A DNA stretch of 64,000 nt. Origin: Legionella parisiensis (GTDB lineage: Bacteria; Pseudomonadota; Gammaproteobacteria; Legionellales; Legionellaceae). The position numbers were made by a program, and so were the translations under genes. The notes beneath the pieces are model-generated. The model worked only from the letters and a program-made list of their open reading frames with translations, did not search any database and had not been told where the DNA came from. The stretch covers positions 2,425,098 to 2,489,097 of the forward strand of contig NZ_LNYQ01000013.1 of NCBI RefSeq assembly GCF_001467945.1, in the 5' to 3' direction. Of the stretch, positions 57,110 to 64,000 are shown piece by piece (within the stretch, counting starts at the first letter, position 1; every line of letters starts with the position of its first letter).

Positions 57110-57316
57110 TTAGCTCATTTTAAGGGTTGTATCCAAATACGCTAACGAGTGCAATAGACCGAACTTTAGTTCTTGCCTCCGAATCTTCTACACATCGGTG
57201 AAAAACAAGCCATCTCTATTCCTAGGTCCTCCTCCTCCACGCCTTGTTCGATGGGTGGTCGGTCCGAGGGCGTAGGCAGAGATGTGATCAAGAGACAGCG
57301 CTTGTCTCCAGTTCCA
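57110..57316. other. Gap between thiL and pgpA with structured sequence
   Basis: About 207 bp, GC-richer than its surroundings. Arms CATCTCT and AGAGATG (about 57210-57285) enclose an inner pair ACGCC/GGCGT, and GAGACA/TGTCTC pair near 57290-57310. No coding potential is clear. Could be a structured RNA or a regulatory leader of pgpA. Confidence 0.4.
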
Positions 57317-58270
57317 CTAAAAATGTGAATAACCTGCTGGCCTTAACACATGGCAGTGATTGTTAGCATCTTTTATTCTTAAACCAGGTGCTGCTTCAAT
57401 TACGCCAATAGGAGAACAATGTAAATGAGCTTTCTTACAATCATTCATCAATGAGGCCAACCGATTTGCTGGTATTGTAAAACATAACTCATAATCATCA
57501 CCACCAGTCAATGCCAAATTAACTGCATTATCAGGCCAATGCTTATCTACTAAGGCATGTACTGGAATTGCCTCCTCATTGAGACAGGCACCAACATTGC
57601 TCGCAACACAGATATGATTTAAGTCCGCACTAAGTCCATCTGAAATATCTATAGCTGCAGTTGCATCACGTCGTAAAAAATCAACTAAATCAATTCGGGG
57701 TTTGGGGGACATTAATTTATTCATCAACTCAGATTTATCTTCTTGAGGCATCTCTTGGTTTTCAAGAAATTTAATTGCTAGGGCTGCAGCACCCAATTCA
57801 CCTGAAACCAGAATTATATCCCCAGGCTTAGCACCACCACGTGAGATCGCTTGGCCTTTTGGTGTAGTACCAAATACAGTTAGCGTGATTGATAAAGGGC
57901 CTCGTGTTGTATCTCCCCCTATTAAAGTCATATTAAATTGGCTCAGCGAATCTTTTAATCCTTGCGTAAATAAAGTAAGCCACTGTTGATTGAGTTCAGG
58001 CAAGGTTAAAGAAAGAGTAACCCAACAAGGATCTGCTGCCATAGCAGCCATATCACTCACATTGACCATAACTGACTTGTAAGCAATATCATAAGCACTC
58101 CATTGAGGAAGAAAATGAACTCCTGAAACTAAAGTATCTGTGCTCACCAGCAAGTTCACTTCTTGATCAATGCGCACACAAGCCGCATCATCACCAATAC
58201 CTAATAATACATCATCTCGTTTGTAATCAAGTGGTTTAAAAAAGTGATCAATCAGTGAAAATTCATTCAT
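57317..58270 (-). CDS. thiL: Thiamine-monophosphate kinase
   Basis: Phosphorylates thiamine monophosphate to thiamine pyrophosphate; 317 residues. Signatures: GIGDDAACV at the N-terminus (metal/ATP), LVSTDTLVSGVHF, GGDTTRGPLS and the later IDISDGLSADL and GGDDYELCF. The ATG at 58270 overlaps the nusB stop by 8 bp. Order nusB-thiL is standard. Confidence 0.95.
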   Translation of the reverse strand: MNEFSLIDHFFKPLDYKRDDVLLGIGDDAACVRIDQEVNLLVSTDTLVSGVHFLPQWSAYDIAYKSVMVNVSDMAAMAADPCWVTLSLTLPELNQQWLTLFTQGLKDSLSQFNMTLIGGDTTRGPLSITLTVFGTTPKGQAISRGGAKPGDIILVSGELGAAALAIKFLENQEMPQEDKSELMNKLMSPKPRIDLVDFLRRDATAAIDISDGLSADLNHICVASNVGACLNEEAIPVHALVDKHWPDNAVNLALTGGDDYELCFTIPANRLASLMNDCKKAHLHCSPIGVIEAAPGLRIKDANNHCHVLRPAGYSHF

Positions 58271-58706
58271 AATTGTGACTGATTTCAATGGAACGAACCT
58301 GTTGTGCCAAACTATTTAATACCCCATTAACATAACGATATCCATCCTGGGAACCAAATTCTTTAGTCAAAGATATTGATTCATCAAGGACCACTTTATA
58401 AGGGATTTCAGGACAATAGAGTAATTCAAAAGAACCAATACGTAATACAGTCAGTTCTATTGGATTGAGTCCAGTGATCTCTCTGTCAAGGAAAGGAGTA
58501 ATACTTGCTTCTAAAGTCTCAACATGTGCGGGTACACCATGCAAAATACGGCAAAAATAATCTACATCCACTTTATTCATATTATTAATGACCCGAAATT
58601 GTGCCTCAATCTCATGTAATTCACTTCCAGACATTAGCCATTGATAAAGAGCCTGAAGTGCTAATTTTCGGGCTTTTCTTTTACCGCTTATCGACTGCTT
58701 TTCCAC
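58263..58706 (-). CDS. nusB: Transcription antitermination factor NusB
   Basis: Binds boxA RNA with NusE to support rRNA antitermination; 147 residues. SGKRKARKLALQALYQW at the N-terminus and the C-terminal VVLDESISLTKEFGSQDGYRYVNGVLNSL are family hallmarks. I chose the GTG at 58706, with GAGG upstream. A longer reading from 58757 also stays open. A tight mini-ORF leader precedes it. The usual rib genes between nrdR and nusB are absent. Confidence 0.92.
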   Translation of the reverse strand: MEKQSISGKRKARKLALQALYQWLMSGSELHEIEAQFRVINNMNKVDVDYFCRILHGVPAHVETLEASITPFLDREITGLNPIELTVLRIGSFELLYCPEIPYKVVLDESISLTKEFGSQDGYRYVNGVLNSLAQQVRSIEISHNYE

Positions 58707-58713
58707 CTTTACC

Positions 58714-58747
58714 TCATGAACTCTTCTTAAACATCTACAAACCTCCT
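58714..58747 (-). other. Leader mini-ORF with strong ribosome-binding site upstream of nusB
   Basis: AAGGAGG (58747-58741), seven bases, then ATG (58734) opens MFKKSS and stops with TGA at 58716-58714. The nusB GTG follows seven bases after. The strongest ribosome-binding site in this operon thus loads ribosomes just ahead of nusB. Confidence 0.4.
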
Positions 58748-58859
58748 TCTCGCTCATTTACTAAAGAAGGAGAATAAAAATAGCGCTTATTAGGGTCTAT
58801 TAACAATTGACCCTATTGAAGCCTACGTAGTACATGGACAAATAAATTGTCTTCATATT

Positions 58860-59312
58860 CTAATCTTTATTCATCTGATCAATTGTTTGTCTGAAATCAC
58901 TTACGTCTTTAAAGCGTTTATATACGGATGCAAACCGTACATAGGCAACATGATCCAAACTATATAATTCTTTCATAACCAGCTCGCCAATGATCTGGGA
59001 ATCAATTTCTCGCTCACCTCTACGGCGAATTTCTTGAGTAATCGAAATAATCGATGCTTCCAATGCATCGACACTTACCGGTCTTTTTTCTAAAGCGCGT
59101 AACATACCTGAGCGCAAATTATCGATATTAAATGGCTCTCGCCTTCCATCACGCTTTACAATTAACGGCATGATTAATTCAGCTGTCTCAAAAGTAGTAA
59201 AACGTTCATGACATACAAGACATTCCCGCCTTCTCCGCACCTGGGCGCCTTCAGCGACCAGGCGCGAATCTACTACTTTCGTTTCTTCCGCATGGCAAAA
59301 AGGGCAAAACAT
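58860..59312 (-). CDS. nrdR: Transcriptional repressor NrdR
   Basis: ATP/dATP-sensing repressor of ribonucleotide reductase genes; 150 residues. The N-terminal Cys4 zinc ribbon is CPFC and CLVC flanking RRRREC (about residues 3-37). The ATP-cone domain follows ([14 protein letters not shown] to about 140). It begins two bases after the glyA stop, so is co-transcribed with glyA upstream. This order is standard. Confidence 0.96.
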   Translation of the reverse strand: MFCPFCHAEETKVVDSRLVAEGAQVRRRRECLVCHERFTTFETAELIMPLIVKRDGRREPFNIDNLRSGMLRALEKRPVSVDALEASIISITQEIRRRGEREIDSQIIGELVMKELYSLDHVAYVRFASVYKRFKDVSDFRQTIDQMNKD

Positions 59313-59314
59313 AA

Positions 59315-60568
59315 TTATTTATAAACCGGAAATTCACGACACAAAAGTAATACCTGATCCTTAACTTTTGCTATAGTCGTTTCATTATTAATATCATCAA
59401 GAATATCTGCTATCCAATTGGATAAAAGCGTTATTTCTCTCTCTTTAAATCCTCTTGTGGTTACTGCTGGGGTTCCCAAACGTAAGCCACTGGTTACAAA
59501 AGGAGAACGAGGGTCGTTGGGAACGGTATTTTTGTTCACGGTGATATTTGCTTTATCTAAAGCCAAATCAGCATCTTTACCTGTGATGTTCTTATCAATT
59601 AAATCAACCAGTAATAAATGATTGTCTGTACCGTCGGAAACAATCTTATACCCACGACTCATAAGTACTGAAGCCATGGTTCTGGCATTCAATAATACTT
59701 GTTGTTGATAGGTTTTAAATTCAGGCAATAAGGCCTCAGCAAAAGAAACAGCTTTGGCTGCAATTACGTGCATCAAGGGACCGCCTTGGTTCCCAGGAAA
59801 TACAGAAGAATTTAATTTTTTCTCTATTTCTTCATTAGCTCGGCATAAAATCATCCCACCTCGCGGCCCTCTAAGTGTTTTATGCGTAGTGGTTGTTACT
59901 ACATCGGCATAAGGGACTGGAGAAGGATAAAGACCTACTGCTATCAAACCGGCAACATGAGCAACATCAGCCATGAGATAAGCGCCTACTTTATCTGCTA
60001 TTGCTCTGAATCGAGGCCAATCAAGGGTACGTGAATAAGCAGAAAATCCTGCAATAATCAATTTGGGTTTATGTTCCAGAGCCAAACGCTCCAAAACATC
60101 ATAATCAATTAAACCAGTTTGTGAATCAACACCATAAGGTATCGCCTCATAAAGTTTACCTGAAAAATTAACTTTGGAACCATGGGTTAAATGACCGCCA
60201 TGAGGTAATGCCATACCTAAAATAACATCGCCAGGAGCTAATAGAGCCATCATTACAGCAGCATTAGCTTGCGAGCCCGAATGCGGTTGAACATTAACGT
60301 AATCCGCACCAAAAAGTTTTTTAGCACGCGCAATAGCGAGCTCCTCGGCGACATCGACATACTCACATCCGCCGTAATAACGCTTACCAGGATAACCCTC
60401 AGCATATTTATTCGTTAATACAGAACCTTGGGCCTGCAAAACGCGTGGGCTTACATAATTTTCCGAGGCAATAAGTTCTACATGTTCTTCTTGTCGGCAT
60501 TGTTCATCAACAATAGCTTGATATAATTCGTCATCAAAATTTTCTATGGTATAGCTTTGGTCAAACAT
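59315..60568 (-). CDS. glyA: Serine hydroxymethyltransferase
   Basis: PLP enzyme of 417 residues converting serine and tetrahydrofolate to glycine and methylene-tetrahydrofolate. The PLP Lys lies in [16 protein letters not shown] (about 230), with [10 protein letters not shown] and the C-terminal [20 protein letters not shown] precedes the start. It leads the glyA-nrdR pair. Confidence 0.97.
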   Translation of the reverse strand: MFDQSYTIENFDDELYQAIVDEQCRQEEHVELIASENYVSPRVLQAQGSVLTNKYAEGYPGKRYYGGCEYVDVAEELAIARAKKLFGADYVNVQPHSGSQANAAVMMALLAPGDVILGMALPHGGHLTHGSKVNFSGKLYEAIPYGVDSQTGLIDYDVLERLALEHKPKLIIAGFSAYSRTLDWPRFRAIADKVGAYLMADVAHVAGLIAVGLYPSPVPYADVVTTTTHKTLRGPRGGMILCRANEEIEKKLNSSVFPGNQGGPLMHVIAAKAVSFAEALLPEFKTYQQQVLLNARTMASVLMSRGYKIVSDGTDNHLLLVDLIDKNITGKDADLALDKANITVNKNTVPNDPRSPFVTSGLRLGTPAVTTRGFKEREITLLSNWIADILDDINNETTIAKVKDQVLLLCREFPVYK

Positions 60569-60589
60569 GAGTAATCCTTAGGAAAATGG

Positions 60590-60898
60590 TTAAGGTTTAA
60601 CAATGATGTCATTACGTACCCTACTAACACCATCCACGCTTGCAGCAATAATCCCTGCTCTTTGTTTCAATCTTGGGGAAGCAACAAAACCACTGAGTTG
60701 CACTTCATCTTTAAAGGTCTTAACTTGTATTACTAAACCTGTACGCCCTAATTGATTCACTAATGTTGCTTTTACCTTAGCAGTGGTAGTCGAACTATCC
60801 AAAAACTCTCCTGTGCTTTCACTACCTGGAGATGCAACACATGCTATGATAATTATCGATAAAAGTCCTACAAACAGCATTTTAAGTGAGTTACGCAT
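60590..60898 (-). CDS. BON-domain lipoprotein
   Basis: A 102-residue envelope protein. The signal with lipobox-like IIACVAS (about residue 20) is followed by one BON domain (about 38-100): TAKVKATLVNQ, then FKDEVQLSGFVAS and VDGVSRVRNDI. BON domains bind membranes and stabilise the envelope (OsmY-like). It is 22 bp downstream of glyA's start in genomic order, on the same strand, and transcribed toward glyA. Confidence 0.85.
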   Translation of the reverse strand: MRNSLKMLFVGLLSIIIIACVASPGSESTGEFLDSSTTTAKVKATLVNQLGRTGLVIQVKTFKDEVQLSGFVASPRLKQRAGIIAASVDGVSRVRNDIIVKP

Positions 60899-61066
60899 CC
60901 AAAAACTCCCTAAAGAAAAAACGTCATAAGACTACCACAAAATTTACTTGGTTACGAATTGTGAATACAAATCGAAAATAATGTTTTTATTTTGATTAAA
61001 AATTGTCCCCAGCCACCAAAAATAACCGGGAACATTAGTTTTTTTGTACCGTGTAAGCTCTTCAAA

Positions 61067-61426
61067 TTAGTCAGTAACTATGACTTTGCTTCCTGTTTCT
61101 GAAGAATGCTTCACTACCTTGTTATTTTTCTTGTTATGTCCATGAACATTGTTTGGCTTGGAATTATTTACAATAACTTGCTTCTTATCATTTGCATGAT
61201 TGCTATGTCCATGGATCTTGGCTTGATTAGAAATCCCTTTTGCTTTTTTGTGATCTCGATGATGGGGGGTTGGATGACGATAATCATGCGGACGCTCATC
61301 AAAACCATAGATTTCAGAACGGGGAGGAACTGAATGATAATAGCCTGCCTCATAATATTCCGGCTCGATCATTTCACATGCAGTCAAGAAAGGTAGTAAC
61401 AAAAGACAAGGGATTAAACGCTTCAT
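61067..61426 (-). CDS. His/Asn/Lys-rich lipoprotein
   Basis: A 119-residue lipoprotein: the lipobox is LTAC (about 17). The mature region is low complexity, rich in His, Asn, Lys and Pro (HRDHKKAKG, HGHSNHAND, VHGHNKKNNK). I chose the ATG at 61426, six bases after CAGGAG. His clusters could bind metal ions. No family is recognised. Confidence 0.65.
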   Translation of the reverse strand: MKRLIPCLLLLPFLTACEMIEPEYYEAGYYHSVPPRSEIYGFDERPHDYRHPTPHHRDHKKAKGISNQAKIHGHSNHANDKKQVIVNNSKPNNVHGHNKKNNKVVKHSSETGSKVIVTD

Positions 61427-61445
61427 GAACAACTCCTGAAACACA

Positions 61446-61482
61446 AATAAAAAAGGGAAGGTGCAATTGAATGCAACTTCCC
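61446..61482 (-). terminator. Rho-independent terminator of the 61550 gene
   Basis: On the minus strand GGGAAGTTGCA pairs with TGCACCTTCCC (one mismatch) and is followed by TTTTTTATTT, about 70 bp past the stop. Confidence 0.75.
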
Positions 61483-61549
61483 TATCGTTAAGGGTCTATG
61501 CTTTTGCTCAAGCTTGCGAAATGTGCGCAGACCCTATTTTACAAATTAA

Positions 61550-61978
61550 TTATTTCTTTGCTGTAATCTCAACTTTATCGCCTTTAACACCTTTATTCAG
61601 GTAGTTAACGATACGTACAGTGCTATTTACGTTAGTCCAACCTGAGTAAATAGTGCCGTAAGGACCTTGGATTAAAAGATTCATACCAGAATGGCAGTAA
61701 CCGTAATAATACAAGCTGATGTAATGAGGTGCATCATAATAGAATATTGTAAAAGGATCTAAGGGAGCCCCATCATCAAAAGAACCGTATACTCGGACAT
61801 TGTCGATACTGTTATTGATGATTTCAATTTCACAATAACCTGGATACATTGTAGATTTACCAGCAGACTTATGATTCTTGTCAGCTTCGGTAGCTTTTGG
61901 GTGCAAATGAGCATTTGCTGCAAAAACTTGGCCAATCAAACAAAAACAAAGAGCAAATAACAAGGACTTCAACTTCAT
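61550..61978 (-). CDS. Secreted protein of unknown function
   Basis: A 142-residue exported protein. The signal peptide ends VFA-ANA (about 20). A short charged His-containing linker is followed by an immunoglobulin-like beta-rich domain with aromatic strands (YISLYYYGYC) and a Cys pair (GYCEIEI, GYCHSG). The ATG at 61978 has AAAGGAG about six bases ahead; an earlier in-frame start lacks one. No family is recognised. Confidence 0.7.
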   Translation of the reverse strand: MKLKSLLFALCFCLIGQVFAANAHLHPKATEADKNHKSAGKSTMYPGYCEIEIINNSIDNVRVYGSFDDGAPLDPFTIFYYDAPHYISLYYYGYCHSGMNLLIQGPYGTIYSGWTNVNSTVRIVNYLNKGVKGDKVEITAKK

Positions 61979-62160
61979 GGTTTCTCCTTTGTGTGATGAA
62001 AGCAGCATAGTAGCAAAGTGTTGTATTTAGTCAATAGGATATTTTTATAACCATGAAATAAATAAAATTGAAACTTATAAGCACAATAAGGGTAATAAAT
62101 TCATCTTTCATGTTATATTTGGCGGATTTTAAAAACTTATCGTTTTTTTGAGGAGCATTA

Positions 62161-63423
62161 ATGAAAAAGCGAATGATCATCATGGGAATAGCTTTATTGA
62201 TTGTTTTTGGTGGAATCATTGCTTTTAACCTGATCAAAGGAGTGTTGATTAAGCGTTTCTTTGCAAGTTATCAACCGCCTGCTGTCTCTGTCGCTTCAGC
62301 TGTCGCCCAAGCCGTAGATTGGCAACCCACTATTAATGCAGTGGGGAATTTTGTGGCATCTAATGGCGTTGATATCAGCTCCCAAGCATCAGGAAACGTA
62401 GTGAAAATTGATTTTGAATCGGGACAGTACGTTGATAAAGATGCTCCTCTAATTACGATTGATGACAGCGTAGATCAAGCGGTATTAAAATTTAATCAAG
62501 CAGAATTAACCTTGAAAGCCCTAAATTATAAACGTCAAAATGATTTATACAAACGAGGTGCCTCGCCAATTTCCAATGTTGATGAAGCCAAAGCTAATCT
62601 CGATCAGGCTCAGGCAAAATTGGATCAAACCCAAGCACAAATTAATCAAAAGCACATCTCTGCACCTTTTGCTGGAAAATTAGGTATTCGACAAGTCAAC
62701 CTGGGCCAATTTATCAGCCCAGGGCAAACAACAATTGTTACCTTGCAATCGCTTGATCCGTTGTATTTAGAATTTTATCTCCCAGAACAACTTTACAAGC
62801 GTATTCACCCAGATCAAACCATTACCTTTTCCGTAGAAGCATTCCCTAATGCTCTTTTTGAGGCGAAAGTCACTGCGATTAACGCTAAAGTGGATATCAA
62901 TACGCACAATATGTTAGTTCAGGGTACTCTCGCTAATTGCCCTACAGCTGCTATTAAAGATCCCCAAAAATCGCCACTAATAACAACACGAAAAGAGCCT
63001 ATGGGAAATAAAAAAATTGTCTCTTGCAATACTGATTTAAATACTAAAAATAAAATTCATAGTTTCACCTTTGTACCAGGTATGTTTGCTTCGATTGAGA
63101 TAAGCCAACCCCCTGAACCGAATACAGTTATTGTTCCTTCAACAGCGGTGTCGTACAGTTTGTACGGAAATGCGGTATACATTATAGAAAAAAATGCAGG
63201 CGGTAAGAAGAACCCCGATGGTTCCGATCTGCTGACGGTCAAACGCGTTTTTGTCACCACGGGTGAGCAACGCGGAAATTTTACCGTCATCAAGAAAGGA
63301 GTTAAGCCAGGACAATTAGTTGTAAGCGCCGGAGAAATAAAATTACAAAACGGTACACCTGTTGTAATCAATAATGATGTCAAATTAAATGAAATCAGTA
63401 ATCCGGATATGTTGGAACAATAA
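62161..63423 (+). CDS. RND efflux periplasmic adaptor (membrane fusion protein)
   Basis: HlyD/MFP-family adaptor of 420 residues joining an RND pump to its outer-membrane channel. N-terminal anchor helix (about 5-25), a lipoyl domain split by a helical hairpin (the hairpin about 105-165 with LDQAQAKLDQTQAQI), beta-barrel and MP domain. An unusual insert of about 35 residues (about 258-300) with Cys260 and Cys289 interrupts the barrel. GAGGAG lies seven bases before the start. The pump gene follows. Confidence 0.9.
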   Translation: MKKRMIIMGIALLIVFGGIIAFNLIKGVLIKRFFASYQPPAVSVASAVAQAVDWQPTINAVGNFVASNGVDISSQASGNVVKIDFESGQYVDKDAPLITIDDSVDQAVLKFNQAELTLKALNYKRQNDLYKRGASPISNVDEAKANLDQAQAKLDQTQAQINQKHISAPFAGKLGIRQVNLGQFISPGQTTIVTLQSLDPLYLEFYLPEQLYKRIHPDQTITFSVEAFPNALFEAKVTAINAKVDINTHNMLVQGTLANCPTAAIKDPQKSPLITTRKEPMGNKKIVSCNTDLNTKNKIHSFTFVPGMFASIEISQPPEPNTVIVPSTAVSYSLYGNAVYIIEKNAGGKKNPDGSDLLTVKRVFVTTGEQRGNFTVIKKGVKPGQLVVSAGEIKLQNGTPVVINNDVKLNEISNPDMLEQ

Positions 63424-63443
63424 AATCAGTTGAATGCGTAACG

Positions 63444-63553
63444 TAGCCTAAAGCGGCGAAACGGAACTGTCATAAAGTTAAGAAACCAAGCGCTTGTCTG
63501 GCCCAAGGTAAACTTAACTTTATGACAGTCCTGTTCTGCACTCAAGCTACGTT
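63444..63553. repeat. Nested palindromic element between adaptor and pump genes
   Basis: Inner perfect 17-bp arms ACTGTCATAAAGTTAAG (63466-63482) and CTTAACTTTATGACAGT (63513-63529) sit inside outer arms AACGTAGC and GCTACGTT. The outer ends resemble family A; the inner arms are unique in the window. Confidence 0.75.
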
Positions 63554-63601
63554 TTAAGATGGGCATAGCCCTGTTACAAAATTCTTTATTCAGGAACAGT
63601 T

Positions 63602-64000
63602 ATGAAATTTACCGATCTTTTTATCAAGCGGCCTGTACTTGCCATGGTAATTAGTTTGCTCATTTTTCTTTTTGGTATTAACTCCATTTACAACATGCAA
63701 ATTCGCCAATACCCCCGCATGGATAATACAGTAATTACCATTATGACCGCTTACCCGGGAGCAGATGCCGATCTTATTGCGGGCTTCATTACTTCCCCCC
63801 TAGAAAAAGCAGTGGCCAGTGCAGAAGGGATTGATTACATGACCTCTTCAAGCACACAGGGTTTAAGCACGATTACCCTGAATATTAAATTAAATTTTGA
63901 TCCGCAAGTGGCCTTCACTGATGTAATGAGTAAAGTGCAACAAACATTGAACCAGCTTCCTAAAGAATCCCAACAACCGGTTATATTAAAAGCATCAGAT
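63602..64000 (+). CDS. RND efflux pump permease, N-terminal part (3'-truncated by window edge)
   Basis: First 133 codons of an AcrB/MexB-type hydrophobe/amphiphile efflux permease, open to the last base. It begins MKFTDLFIKRPVLAMVISLL with the first transmembrane helix, followed by the porter-domain start (YPGADADLIAGFITSPLEKA, then TLNIKLNFDPQVAFTDVMSK), a typical PN1 segment. It is 178 bp after the adaptor gene, with the nested palindrome between. Substrates are not decided by this part. Confidence 0.92.
   Translation, partial: MKFTDLFIKRPVLAMVISLLIFLFGINSIYNMQIRQYPRMDNTVITIMTAYPGADADLIAGFITSPLEKAVASAEGIDYMTSSSTQGLSTITLNIKLNFDPQVAFTDVMSKVQQTLNQLPKESQQPVILKASD

Noticed and set aside
57110-57316. 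6S RNA or 4.5S SRP RNA in the thiL-pgpA gap
   Set aside because: GGTCCGAG recalls 6S RNA, but the closing stem and central bubble do not fit, and the SRP GGAAGGAAGCAGCC core is absent.
62031-62237. 68-residue minus-strand ORF over the RND adaptor start
   Set aside because: Antisense to the adaptor's ribosome-binding site and anchor helix; no domain is visible.
1-64000. CRISPR arrays, tRNA or rRNA genes, transposase genes
   Set aside because: None seen when reading both strands; the repeats found are palindromes without spacers.

Overview
The window reads as chromosomal DNA from a Legionella species, probably not L. pneumophila itself. It is AT-rich gammaproteobacterial sequence. It carries the flgA-flgM-flgN flagellar block beside the dcw cell-division cluster, a separate gspC/lspC-like type II secretion gene, a papain-like exported peptidase, a tandem pair of small Legionella-type secreted proteins, and several long coiled-coil or membrane proteins of the kind that genus exports through Dot/Icm. 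The species cannot be fixed from the sequence alone. No tRNA, rRNA, CRISPR array, insertion sequence with a transposase, or prophage was seen.

Layout. 1-8.7 kb: the 3' end of mrcA (PBP1A), an FAD monooxygenase, alanine dehydrogenase, etfBA, an orphan protein with a degenerate J-domain, a PAP2 phosphatase, and a decayed amino-acid permease. 8.9-17.4 kb: an exported C1 peptidase, an amidohydrolase, a two-gene module made of a 933-residue protein with two possible papain-fold catalytic regions and a partner with a His-rich tail, an M50 protease, pdxB, and two tandem secreted paralogues. 17.5-22.7 kb: murE-ftsI-ftsL-rsmH-mraZ on the minus strand, with a promoter and MraZ-type boxes. 23-35 kb: coiled-coil and membrane proteins of unknown role, coaX, an L,D-transpeptidase, a cytochrome c5, flgA (sigma-54-like promoter), flgMN (FliA-type promoter), a clan CD-like candidate protease, metabolic enzymes, a DegQ-like protease and a two-gene membrane/coiled-coil module. 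35.7-47.5 kb: an unknown protein, mutY, a Sel1 lipoprotein plus gspC/lspC, metB, dapD-dapE, a holin-like protein, a pseudogene, a glycine-zipper lipoprotein, alr, dnaB and a DUF2147 protein. 47.7-64 kb: a SWIM/SNF2 helicase, nadE, an unknown protein with an internal repeat, an outer-membrane beta-barrel, AI-2E transporter-pgpA, thiL-nusB-nrdR-glyA, small lipoproteins, and the start of an RND efflux operon.

How the genes work together. Cell-wall supply recurs: alr, dapD, dapE, murE, ftsI, mrcA and an L,D-transpeptidase together make and cross-link peptidoglycan. Core housekeeping genes (dnaB, nusB, nrdR, glyA, nadE, coaX, pdxB) alternate with accessory genes that look specific to the genus.

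Two dispersed imperfect palindrome families sit in the intergenic gaps: one of about 60-120 bp with GTAGCC-type ends, and one of about 120 bp. One copy of the first lies inside the dcw operon. The strongest leads for new biology are the 933-residue protein with its His-tailed partner (10944-14274), the clan CD-like protein (29818-30504, possibly frameshifted), and the J-domain-like membrane protein (5787-7043).
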